A DNA stretch of 64,000 bases, from the NCBI GenBank assembly GCA_036971475.1, contig JBAIZL010000002.1, forward strand, positions 334,484,320 to 334,548,319. The letters are read 5' to 3'. The first letter of the stretch is position 1, and each line of letters opens with the position of its first letter. Under the pieces are notes generated by a model. That model saw only the letters and a list, made by a program, of their open reading frames with translations. It ran no database searches and was not told the DNA's origin. The DNA is from Prosapia bicincta (taxonomy: Eukaryota; Arthropoda; Insecta; Hemiptera; Cercopidae). Shown here piece by piece: positions 39,401 through 51,400 of this stretch. The position numbers and the translations under genes are program-made.

Positions 39401-42400
39401 TTGGTTTGGTTCAAGAGCTAAAAACAATTAGAAGGAAAAAAAATTTGCATCTAGCTTGCTGCAAATAAAAAAAATATTTGATAAATCAAAGTGTCACATT
39501 TTATTTCACTTTATTATTCTCTAGATCGTAATAAAAAGTAATATATAATGCAATATGTTTTATACTAGTTGCATATTTTTTATTATTTGTAAATCTCTTT
39601 ACAAAATGGTATATATTAGGTTTAGGGAATTATTGTCAATAGTTTTAGTTCTATTACTATATAATAATGATCTAATAGTAGTAATAGTGTTAGTTATGAT
39701 GAAGAATTTGAAAGTGATAATTCTGAAATGAGTGTGAAATTGAAGAAATTAACAAAGTGTGCATCCTAAACATTATAAAATAGACCAATGGAAGCGATTA
39801 TTATGACCAATTTTATTTAATTTAGTTGAGGATCTTTTTGTCTTTGCACTAAGAGTGATGTGCTCTTAATATAACCTAAAAATTTCATGAGTTTAACTTC
39901 AGTAGTTATTAGATATTGCAGTTTTATTTGAGTGCACTGAAAAACGTAATGTGTGTCATCTAAAAACTGCTTTTAGGAAGCATGGTGAGCTATTTAAATA
40001 TCAGCTTGAAAGGTTAACCATAACAAAACCTGATACTGCTCTTTGTAACTTTAAATTTGTTCAGGTTTTAATTATGTCGTAAAATTAAAGTAGGCTAAAC
40101 TAATCAATTTTGTACTCAACATTTGTAAAACAAGGTTTTATAATGGTTTATAACATGAATAATTCAAATCTTACCTACATTACATTTGACCTAACCATTA
40201 AATTTTACAGCAAAAATGTACTTTTTTATCTTATTATTTGCTATTAATTACGATCAACCTAAATGTCTGCAACTTTTCTAGTTTAAAAAAGTCGTGTAGA
40301 AATGAAATATAACAAAAAAATCTTCTATTTGTAGTGCATTCCTAACTTCGAACCCACCTTGAATACCCTTAGGTATTACATTTTCAAACTAAATGAAATA
40401 AAGTAAAAAGATATTTGTTTAAATAAAAGATTATGACATTTCAGAGGGTTTTAATGATTATAATTAATTTTAATGATCATAATAATAAATATATAAAGCT
40501 TAGTAACTCATGTCTAATGTTTTTTTTTTTTTTATAATCAACCCAAAACCAAATTTAGCTACCATTTCTTCATTTTAGACTTGAAGTAGCATTAAAAAAA
40601 TTAATTAACTTCAAACAATTGTCACTCTATCTGGAAGGAACATGCTGTTGTCACATACATTCAAAATGTTAATTATATTTATATTAAACACAAATAAAAT
40701 TTTTTTAAAGGTATACTTGAAAGTTTTAACTGTTATAATCAATATGTTTAGTCACAAGAAATAAATGGTAAAGTCAAACATTGTATAAGTACAACATCGA
40801 CATGGCTATTTTTGTACTTAGCATTAAAAATTACTCATATAAGATGTTTAAAAAATTAAACACAATTCCTTATAAGTTTTACTCTGTGTACAAGAGCATT
40901 TAACTTATATTAGTTCTTATTTGCATGGAAACAAATGCCTTGAAAGACTTAATAATTTTAATAATTTCTGTAGTAAATGGTAGTGTTTGTAGTAGTAGTG
41001 TTTAGTTTTACATTTTATTCTGTTCAGCTGTTTGGAGTCTGTATTTGTATTTAGTTACTTTAGTATAAAACTGTGAGACGCTGTTTGCTCGTTTTAAAGC
41101 CTGGAGCAGAAGATTCCTCTTTAGAAGCAAGACTTTTAGAGGGAAGGGCTTTAAAATTCAGCCCAGTGTTGTCTGCATTATACACTTGCTGGGGAGTTAA
41201 TTTTCAGACAAATCAAATCTATTGAATTTGTCTAAATATTCTTTTGTAGCAAGATTATCAGCTGATAACTTCTCCTCGCTTACCGTTAGTTGTCTAATTC
41301 CGTGCCTTCTCTTCCATCTATCCAACCATCCATTGCTAGCAATAAATTCCAAATAACTGTTCATTAAATTTTTTAACTGTAATGCCTTTTCTTGTATTAA
41401 TGGGGCACAAATAGGAACTCCTTTTTACCTCTCTTGTGTAAACCATAAAAATACAGCCTCGCTAATTTTTTCATTCACAGAAACTTTCTCGACATGGCAT
41501 TGTTCTAAAGACTTTTCACTTCTAGCACTACAAAACTGTTCAATTTTTGCAATATTTTTTTTCCCAAGTCACTTATTGTAGCCTTACCAACACTATATTT
41601 AACAGCTAACTTTGTCAAACTTTCCCCTTTGTCTAGTCACATTAACACATCATGATTTTCTTTTAAATTGCAAAAACTGTTTCCGTTTGCTCGTCATAAT
41701 GCACTTTTAGAAAACTAAAATTTTCTATCCACAGAACAGCAACCGCACAGCACAACAAAGACTGGACAACTAACTCGTCTTGGCTAGTCATGCTAGACAG
41801 ATTGCTTACATGCATTAGTCATATACGTATACGTTCCTTATATCCTAATCTTGCTCCATGACAAGCAGATGGGTGAAGGCTACACAATTGAACTTCCTAA
41901 AGCAGTTCTATTAACACATTCAGCACGGCGGCGATATTGGTGATCTTATCAAACTACTGTCTGTTTTTTCGTTAACTTCCACCTCTGACGGCAGTGGAAT
42001 GCTGTGCGAGTTGCATAGTTTGTCGTAGCATCTAATTATTGGGCCTGTTGTTTTCATCTCAATAATTTGATTTCTAACATATACAGGTTTATTGAGAACA
42101 TCAAAACAGTGTATTAGACGTTAAAATATTGTTTTATTTATCAGGTCACAATTAAAAAAAAAGAAATACAAATGATAAAATGCTGTATGACAAATAATAA
42201 AACACAATAAAAGAGACAGAAAAAAAAATTTACATAAAAATCTAAAGTACCTACTACTAAAATATACTACATATACAAAATTAACACTCAATTTTTAATT
42301 TGGAATGTATGTTTCTGTTTATGTCATGTGTTTCACAAAGCGATAGAGATCGATAATGTAAATGCAGACATAGATAATGCATATGTCACGTCCGAGACTA

Positions 42401-45400
42401 TTTATAGCCAAGATTAGCTGACATTTGTTTACTAAAATCTCATGTTGACACATTAGGTTTCCGGGCGCCCAAGCATTTTGTCAATTACTCATATTTAAAC
42501 TGGTCTATTCCCACCTCGAGTTGGTTCATTCACTCTAATAGGACAGCTATTGTTTATTCTTGCGTTAGTTCAGAAAGCTTAGTTTATTTTTATGATCGTT
42601 GTTTTTACTGGATATTTTGCAGCGTTAAGTGGTTCAAACTAAAAAAAAAAAACATTAAAATATAAAAGTTAAACCAAATTAAATCTGTTCATAAAACTCC
42701 CTGAAACACTGTTTCAGTTGAAGCATCAAAAGTTAACTTGGGATGGTTGGATTTAAAAACAACTCAGGCACAATGTTCTCCAAACTCTTCTGAACCACTA
42801 AGTTAAAAATCAAACGTTTATACAAACACATATCGACACTAGAGAAGTTTCAATTAGACTGGGAGTGAGCGTGCCGGTGCGCTCCCGTCTCTCTGAAGCG
42901 GGGAGCACACCAGCACGCTTGCAGTACCTTATAAGGGAACCCAGCGCGTGCCGATACTCTAGCTATGCTGAACGTATTAATAGGCTACGAAATTGTGTAG
43001 GCTACAATACAGCAATTACTTAAAGCTATCATTTATAAACAGACACATTTGTTAAATGTAAAAGAATAGAATAGACTTGTGCTAAAATATTTTTCTTGAA
43101 TAAAGGTTGGTAGTACAGTATTGATACAGAAATATGTAACGAATGCTGTAATATTTTTTGTTAATAAAAAAACAATTCTGTCAAATGCAAAATACACAGC
43201 AAATCTGAAATCCTAACTTTTTCGGCAAATCCGAATAGGCTATAGCCCCAATTAGTTCGGATTTAAGGGGTTCCACTGTAATTTAATTTTTAATATCGAA
43301 GGCATATTATGGTGAAGTAATATTGTCCCATAATGATTTGATTTAATTATTAACCTTATATATACTTTTTTAAGAATACATAAATTGTTGAAGATTCTAT
43401 GAACGTCAAATCTATGAATATTCTAACAGTTTTAAAAAGTGGGTATACGGGTAATGAATGAATCAAATAATATGTATACTGTAGCAACGGGTTTTTATTC
43501 TCTATAATAGAAATAACTTTTGCCTTGTGTTTGAATAACGGAAATATTTTGTTAATTGTTTGACTGGATTTGATACAGCAAGTTGTTATGGAACCCGCTT
43601 CAGTGCGAAGACTGAAAACTGGTTGTCATCATTTCATTTTTTTAAATTTTAATGACCTGGTAAGTTTAAAATAAGGCAATTCGTAGTTAACGAATTGTGA
43701 AGCCTCGAGATTGTCTGGCATTTTTGCTGACAGATTCTACTCTTTATTGTTAATTTTTTGCCAGTTCTCTAAAACAATAGTTTCACATAAATGATTAATG
43801 CTTATGTATGTATTATTATTTTATTTTAAGTTAATTGTATTTATAAAACGTCTTAAAACATAAAAATCTCCTATTTTCGAGAATAATATTTGATTTTATT
43901 TTGAAGTTATAGTACCAAAAACACTTGTAAAGCAGGACAGACTTTAGCAAGGTACCACAAATACTAGATTATAACTAGAAAAATTGATAACATATAGGTT
44001 AATGGTATTTAATACCGAAAAAGGTTTTATGCCAAAAGTAAATTTTTTTGCATATTTAAAATATAATGTTGGGTCAAATGTAACTGAAGAAAAATTGAAC
44101 AATATACATATTCTAAACATTATGAAATTTGAATACCAAAGTAATTATTAAATATTAACTCTAATTATAAGGACATAATTGTTATAAAATAAACAAAATT
44201 CAAACTTACTGACAGCAGTATATGTTTGTTTGTTGAAGACACTCTTTGACAACTTCTTCTTGAAAATAAGGCAACAATTCTGAGAAACAGATTTGTGGAA
44301 AGGCTGATATTGATCAGAACAAAATTAGCTTTACTTGGAATTTTTCAAGTAAAATCTCAGGATTAGTGTATTAGGAAAACATTTTGCTCATGAAAACTGG
44401 TAAACTAAACTGTCCAACACCATCCTATCCTAGATAAGACATGACTCATTACTGCATAATCAATGTGTTGAAAATGTTTACCTTTTTAAATATCTTTCTT
44501 TATCATTTCGTAGTACCAGAAGATGATAGCCATAGTGTGAGACCGGGAACAGCTTTCAGAACAAAAGGTGCTGTGGCAATAGGATTCTCATTGTTTGGTA
44601 CAACATTGTTGTTTATCACTGCCCATCTAACTGCACACCAGGACAAAGTGAAAGAAAGAGTTCAAGATGTGAAGCGCATCATTAAAGCATTGGAACTACC
44701 AAAACAGCTGCCGATCAAGCATAAGAGTAAAGGTACATCAAGTTAACCATTTTATTTACTTGATCATTTTATTGTCACCCTGTTTCTTCAAGTTTGGTTG
44801 ACAAATCGTCTCCATTCTGATTGATTAATCACTTCCTTCTTATAAAACAATGTCCAGCCACCTTATCTTTGGCCATTCTCTAGACCAATTTTTATTTAAA
44901 CTGCATTAATTTTACTTCCTTTTTTCAATTTACATACCATATCATTATCTAAGTTTCATTCTTTCTTCTTTTTTTATATACTAAAAATTAAGATAGTGGT
45001 TTGAGAATGATAATAGAAAGTGGTCTAGTTGATTGACTACTACCTGAAATATATTGAAAAAAAGTTTTTCAACTAACTAGAATTTTAAATTAACTCCTTA
45101 ACTGGTCAGTAAGACTATCTGTCATTTTATTTACTTATAAATTATATTATTTATATATTATATTATATTATTTTATATTATTTAAAAACCTTTACTTCTA
45201 AAATTTGTCGTTTTAGTTGTCTGGGATTGTAAGTAGACTACTTGAGAGATTTTCTGGTTATTTTATTAAATTTATAATGAGTGACCACAAAATATACCCA
45301 CAAGAAACTCGTGTAAGTTTAAATTGACTTAATAAAATGTTGACATAATTACAGTAAAACCTCTCCTACCTGGATTAACGTGGCGACAGCCCAATCTGTG

Positions 45401-48400
45401 TAAGGAAAACTCCGGATATGGGAGGGGTTATGTAAGGATGTACATTTGTACTAAATAATCACAACCATTCCAGTCGGAAGTAGATGTATGATTGTTTCAA
45501 GTAAATAAGTTGCGCTTATTTAAGATTGTAATTATATTTTTAAAGCAATATAGAACCATACGTACAATTTAGTTACATGCTACTTTTGATAATTTTCTAC
45601 TTTTCAGTTAGGATTTATATTCTTATTTAGAGTATCATAATTACCTGCTGCTCCCAGTATTGTCACACTACTCGTTGACATATTTCAGAGAACCTCCACC
45701 AGTCAGAACTTTTATGAACAGTTCTTCCCTCCATGGGAATCATCTTTAATCTCATCTAACTACACCCCTCTTTATTATTTAACCTTTATCTCATATCAGT
45801 TCAGTTTATTCAAAGCTCTGTTTTTCTTATATAGTAAAAATTAAGATAGTGGGCCGAGAATGATAATAGAAAGTGGTCAAGTTGATTGATTACTATCTGA
45901 AATTTTTTTACCTGAAATGTATTTAAAAAAACCATGTTTTTTAGTAGAGCTTTGAATAGGCTGATTCAATATGAGATAAAGGTGAAATAACAAAGAGGGG
46001 TGTAGTTAGATAAGATTAAAGATGATCCCCATGCAGGGAAGAACAGTTCCTAAAAAGTACTGACTGATGGAGATCCTCCGAAGCGCATCAACGAGTAGTG
46101 TGACAATGCTGAGAAGGCAAGTAATTATGATACTCTAAAATAGTTACATGCCTTTATGTACAGTTCCTTAACCCATTGCGGTTTACATGCTAGGTCAGCT
46201 AGTCATGACAATTTATTAGCAGCAGGTTTTAAGGCCAGCCCTGCTAATCATTAGTGTCGTCATTGTTGGATTGATTTATTTGCTTCAATAGGTTTATTTT
46301 CTGATATGTAACGCATAAGATTAGACATCTGTACTGTCTAAGGTATATTTATTTATTGTCGAAACTTACAGCATAAATAAAGAAATACATTTATGGTCCA
46401 TTGACCTTCAGTCAGACATCTAAACATAACAGAATGCTTCATCAGTTTTTATGTCAAATGGAGTGAGACGCTCAGTGTAGGTTTTACTCAGTGTCAGTCA
46501 GTAGCTGAATTTTATGGACACTCAAAAAAACTCATTGATAATTTTTTACTTTTCTGCTGGTATATATTTTCTTATTTAGAGTATCCATAATTAACAAGAA
46601 AGATATGATTAGAGTTGTTGATTTTGATTAATTGGAAGCCAATAATATTGTGTGGTTAAAAGGTTTCTACTTGGGAATGATCTCTTTGTCGTTAATTTGT
46701 TTTTTAGTTATCTTTCATTGTTTTAAGTTAATTATATTTAAATTTGTTTAGCTCCATCGCAGTTACAGCCTCCAGTATTGTATTTAATTGTGTATTTTCT
46801 TTGTTTTAATAATGTAACATAGTTTAAATATTTTTTTACTTTTTAATTAATTTCAGGACTGTTATGTTCATAATTGAAGTGTAACTGTGGTTTATTTTGA
46901 GTTTAAATTTTACAAATATTAGACATTAATAAGTTTAACTTTTTACCTTAAACCACAAAAAAAAATTGTCAGATATGATAGGCATATATGTGAGATGTAC
47001 AGTAATCCCTCGTTATTCTCGGGGATTACATTCTCCGAACTTACTGGAAGTACTGAAACCAACTGTTGATGGGCAGGGGAATGTTACATTCCACATAAAA
47101 AATGTTAACATTAGTTGCAACTGTACTGTACACTTATAATACAGTATGTTGTATTAATGTACTACATAATTACTCACATATTTTTCATTGTTTACTTACA
47201 TTTTTCTTCAATCCAAAATCACAAAAATTCTATTAAATATCCATGCTTACACACACTGTCACACGTATTCTTCATTGTTAAACACTATCCACTAAATTTA
47301 TAAACACCTATTTTTAAACAAATAATCTTTAAGACACTGTTAATTTGATTTATAAAAACTTGTTAATTTACTTTGTGCATAATTTTTCTAGTTCTTTACA
47401 CACTTCTTTATATGGCGATAGTGTTTCTTTCAGTTCTTGATTAAATTTTAATCCCCGTCCTCCTTATATTTTCTTCATTTTTTTTTAGTGTAACGCACTG
47501 TTGTCTAAAATGCTTCACAATGGATGTTATGCTTTCACCACATTTTAATTTATCTATAGCGTCAATTTTCCTAATTAACGGCATAATTTTTTTTGTTTTT
47601 GCCTTTTCTTGTCCCTATTAGAGTTTGATGATATTATGGTTTTGATAAACAATTTATGGGAAAAGATATAACCAAACCATAAGATTCACTAAACAATTCC
47701 AAGTAGACATGACGTTTTGAAAACTAGCAGACACAACAAGCAGATGCGACACCTGTGTGGTAACTGATAGGGAAAAAATTTAATCTGAGTTGGTTACGAC
47801 CGCCATATTAGACTACTAAATTAGCAGTAAGTAAGCAGTAGTGATGTTAAACTTGTGTAAGGATTTGGAGGGGGCGCCGGATTGATTCATTATTGTTTGT
47901 CAGTGACTGTAAAGCCATTTGAAAGATTATTATAAATAAGAAATGTCTATCTTTTGAGTACAAGGCGTAATAGTGTACAGTATTATGGATGTTTGAAGAA
48001 TAATTAGATTTCTTTGTAACAAATACTGTATAAAATAAATAAGACAAGAACACATTATCCTTTAATCTGCACAGTTACTATTCTGTCTTGTCTTTGTTTG
48101 ATACATATTAGTGGAAAATACTGTGATTTTGCCAACCGCAAATAAGCAAAATCAAGAATACCAAACCTGCAAATAGCAAGGGTCTACTCCATTTATAATC
48201 TTGGGTTGAGCAGGTTTACTAATGATGCCTATAGAAAATTAATGATCCAACTTAATCTACCTAAAATTTACTACGTAAAGATAATACAAAATTAATTGTT
48301 TTTTTTAATTGCATCTTTGGGGAGAAAACAAATATTATTTTATTTTAAAAAAATCATATACTTATAAAGTTTGAATCTAGCACAAAAACTTATATGATTT

Positions 48401-51400
48401 TTTTGCTATGTAATGGGAAAGGTAATTAAAGTGTGTGTTTAATAACGTAGTTTTATTTCCATGTAAATTACAGTGTTATTTATACATACATAGACACATT
48501 CATAATAATTAGAAATGTATTATTATTGCAATTAAGTTTTTATAAAAACTCAAACATTCTATATTTCTTTTTGTATTATACTTTTTTAATGTGTCAGACG
48601 TAACGCAGAACTTTGATTGTGTGTTCTGGAGTGGAGACTTGAACTTTCGACTAAATAAACCAAGGAATGAAGTAATGGACTGGGTGTCCACGCAGGAATT
48701 TCCTCTCAGTTCACCTCCTACTGAGGAAATGTTTGACCAGCTGACATTTAATATTAAGGAAGGTAATGAAAGTTCTACAACTTTTGATAGGTTTCTTTTA
48801 ATAAAGTTTATAAATGTAAAGATTTTTCACATATGTAGCAAGTAATTATACTTTTGTCACCATTGAAATTTCAATCATATAATAACAATGAACCAGAAGA
48901 GCTCTTTTTGATCTATAAAGGAATTGTTTAAGTGAATTTGAAACTAATATTTTTAATATATAACTAATTATATTTACAGTTATTGAAAATAATAAACATG
49001 GAAAATAAAATTTAATGTTATGGCATAACTTGTAATAAATAATATTCTGGGTTTTCTGCTCATTTCCTCTAGTTTCAAAACTGAAATGTCCATCATAGCT
49101 CAAGATTTAATTTGTTTCAAATCTCAGGTTCTGCAATCTAGAAAGGCTGTTTCAGATAAAAGCCTTCATTACAATTTTTAGTGTTAATACTTTGACTGCA
49201 GTGTTAGGATTTAACTTCTGTTTCCTGTGGTGGGAATGTTATGTGTGACAAGATCTCGTATAAATCTCATTCAAAGGACTAAGAAAATTCAATTCTCATA
49301 GTTCTAAAATTTCATCTTTTATTTAATAATTGGTAAAACAGGAAGATTAATAGAGTTAATTTTATGAATTTCACAAAAATTATTTAATAAGATCTTATAT
49401 CAAAAAACTGCAATATAACTTTAATAGAATCAGGAATTTTAATGGTGTTTTAAAATGGAAAAAAGTAAAGGAATTATTTATGCAAATGAATTTAAATAGT
49501 GGTAGGTAAATTTTGAAGGCTTTATTAGTATTAAAAATATAAAGTGTAATGAAAAGAAACATTTAGTTTCCTAGATGATTGAAAAGCTATCACTCAAAAC
49601 TCATTGTTTATCCCTGAAACGTTTATAAAAAAGCGTTTCTTAAGAAAAGAAGCAGAAACCAATTCTTTGGGTAAATAATTCCTTCAAAAATTCATTTTTC
49701 TATGTATAAAAATTGTTTCCCGAATAAAAAACATTTTAGTTCAAAATGTTATAAACCTTTGTGTATTTCAACTAATTATGTGATCAATTATAGAAATATT
49801 TCCTTTTCTACAAATATATTTGCTTTATTTGCATATATTTTCTATGTATTACAGGGTGTGGCATGCGATTCATTAGAAAAGTGAGGGGCATGGTACAGGT
49901 TAAATTCTATTCCTTGATTCTTAGCAATTAAATGGAGGGTTGTTATGGAGCGGTGGATGTTAGAACATCACATGTTCTGGTATAATTGTTTTGTTAGGAG
50001 TGGTGAGTCAGTGACTGTGGTTTAGTGTCAATTTTGCCACAGAATCAATATTCATTGTAATGACTCTGTTCCCACGCGTATCACAATCTTACGCTGGGTA
50101 AGCATTACTCGAACATAAAGGTCAATAATGAAGAAACAACCGCCTACCCTGCATCGTAATATACACACTCCAGAGAACTTGAAAGGGCTAGATGAACGAT
50201 ACTAAAAAACCATGCTGCTCTCCTTGGCGTCATTCAGATCAATTACAGATCAGTGAATGTACATTAAGACGCTTGCATATTTAACAGGAATTTAATGTAA
50301 AGGATTACTCCCAACAATAAATTTTTTGTCAGGAAATGCCTGGTCTTTATGACTATAATAAAAACATGCTCTTTGCAATGACTGATGAAGTCAATTTCCA
50401 CCTTAATGAGGTCATCAATAAATAAAATTGTCGATATTGGGCTGCTGCAAACCTTGACAATTAGACAAAAACCCATTGCATTCTCCTAAGTTCTCCATTG
50501 CGGTAGGAAAGTTTGGCATCATCTATTTTTTTCGAAGAAAATGGGGTGACGGTTACTGTAATATCTGAACATTACATTAACTTGGTAAACTCCTTTTCAT
50601 TCCGGAATTACAAAGAAAAGATACTGATTGTCAACAACTAGGGTTTCAGCAAGATGGGGGCACGGCACACATCGCTAGTTTGGCAATGACTATTCTTCAC
50701 TCCTTGTTTCCCAATCGGCTCATTTCAAGATTCTCTGATATTTTACGGGCCTCCCCAACCCCCTGACCTGTCCGTATGTGATTGTTTCCTATGGGAGTAC
50801 CTCAAATCACAAGGTAAATTAAAAAGATTAAAGGAAGCAATCCGTTAACACATCACAAACATCAACAGAAACCTACTGAAAAGAGTGGAGTCTAATTTTT
50901 TGTTGACATCTACAACAATGCATCTCTGAAAATGGGCATCACATGCCAGGCATTTTTTTCCATAACTAAATTAAATGCTATGTTTTTAAATATTTCAGTA
51001 TGCCATTAAAACTTTTTACAGTACAAACTGTCAACTTTATGATCCTTTTAAAAACATCCGGTTCACACGCCGCACCCTGAATTTATTTTAATATTAACTT
51101 CTAATAAATAGTTAAGTTTTACTTCCCTATTCTTAGCTTATTAAAAGCAAAAAATATCATATTATTGCAGGGTTAGTGTTTCGAGGTTTTGAAGAAGGTC
51201 CTCTTACATTTGCTCCTACATATAAATACGATCCGGGTACTCAGACTTTTGATTCGTCACAGAAACAAAGAACTCCTTCATACACAGATAGGATTCTGTT
51301 CAAGTGTCGCAATACATGTACTGAGTGCCTGGCTTATGCTTCAGTTCCTTCTTTCTGTACTTCAGATCACAAACCTGTATGGGGCTTGTACAAGTCTAAA

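Larger units (their letters stand above)
41040..43278 (-). mobile_element. Tigger (pogo-family) relic, interrupted
   Basis: The right end, read on the minus strand, is cagtggaaccccttaaatcc followed by gaactaa, a standard Tigger end, with TA after it at 43279-43280. The transposase fragment lies at 41040-41697. The left end was not found, and a TTAA-flanked element (41911-42980) splits the untranslated head from the coding part. Confidence 0.82.
37786..44513 (+). other. INPP5E: INPP5E intron 4 (6.7 kb)
   Basis: Bounded by cag|gtgaga and atttcgtag|t. It contains FB-A copy 4 and a Tigger relic interrupted by a piggyBac-type MITE. The stretches 37800-39015, 39245-41035 and 43281-44510 are AT-rich without a recognisable gene. 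Confidence 0.85.
44733..48597 (+). other. INPP5E: INPP5E intron 5 (3.9 kb)
   Basis: Bounded by aag|gtacat and aatgtgtcag|a. It contains a duplicated segment, a 516-bp foldback, a Tigger-end fragment and a Tigger relic. The remaining stretches, 46145-46995 and 48195-48590, show no gene. Confidence 0.85.

Noticed and set aside
42875..42960. GC-rich palindromic stretch as a promoter
   Set aside because: It lies inside the TTAA-flanked MITE and is better explained as its internal structure.
46169..46215. ttaacccattgcggtttaca as a piggyBac end
   Set aside because: No matching opposite end found within the neighbouring kilobases; left as an unproven solo end.
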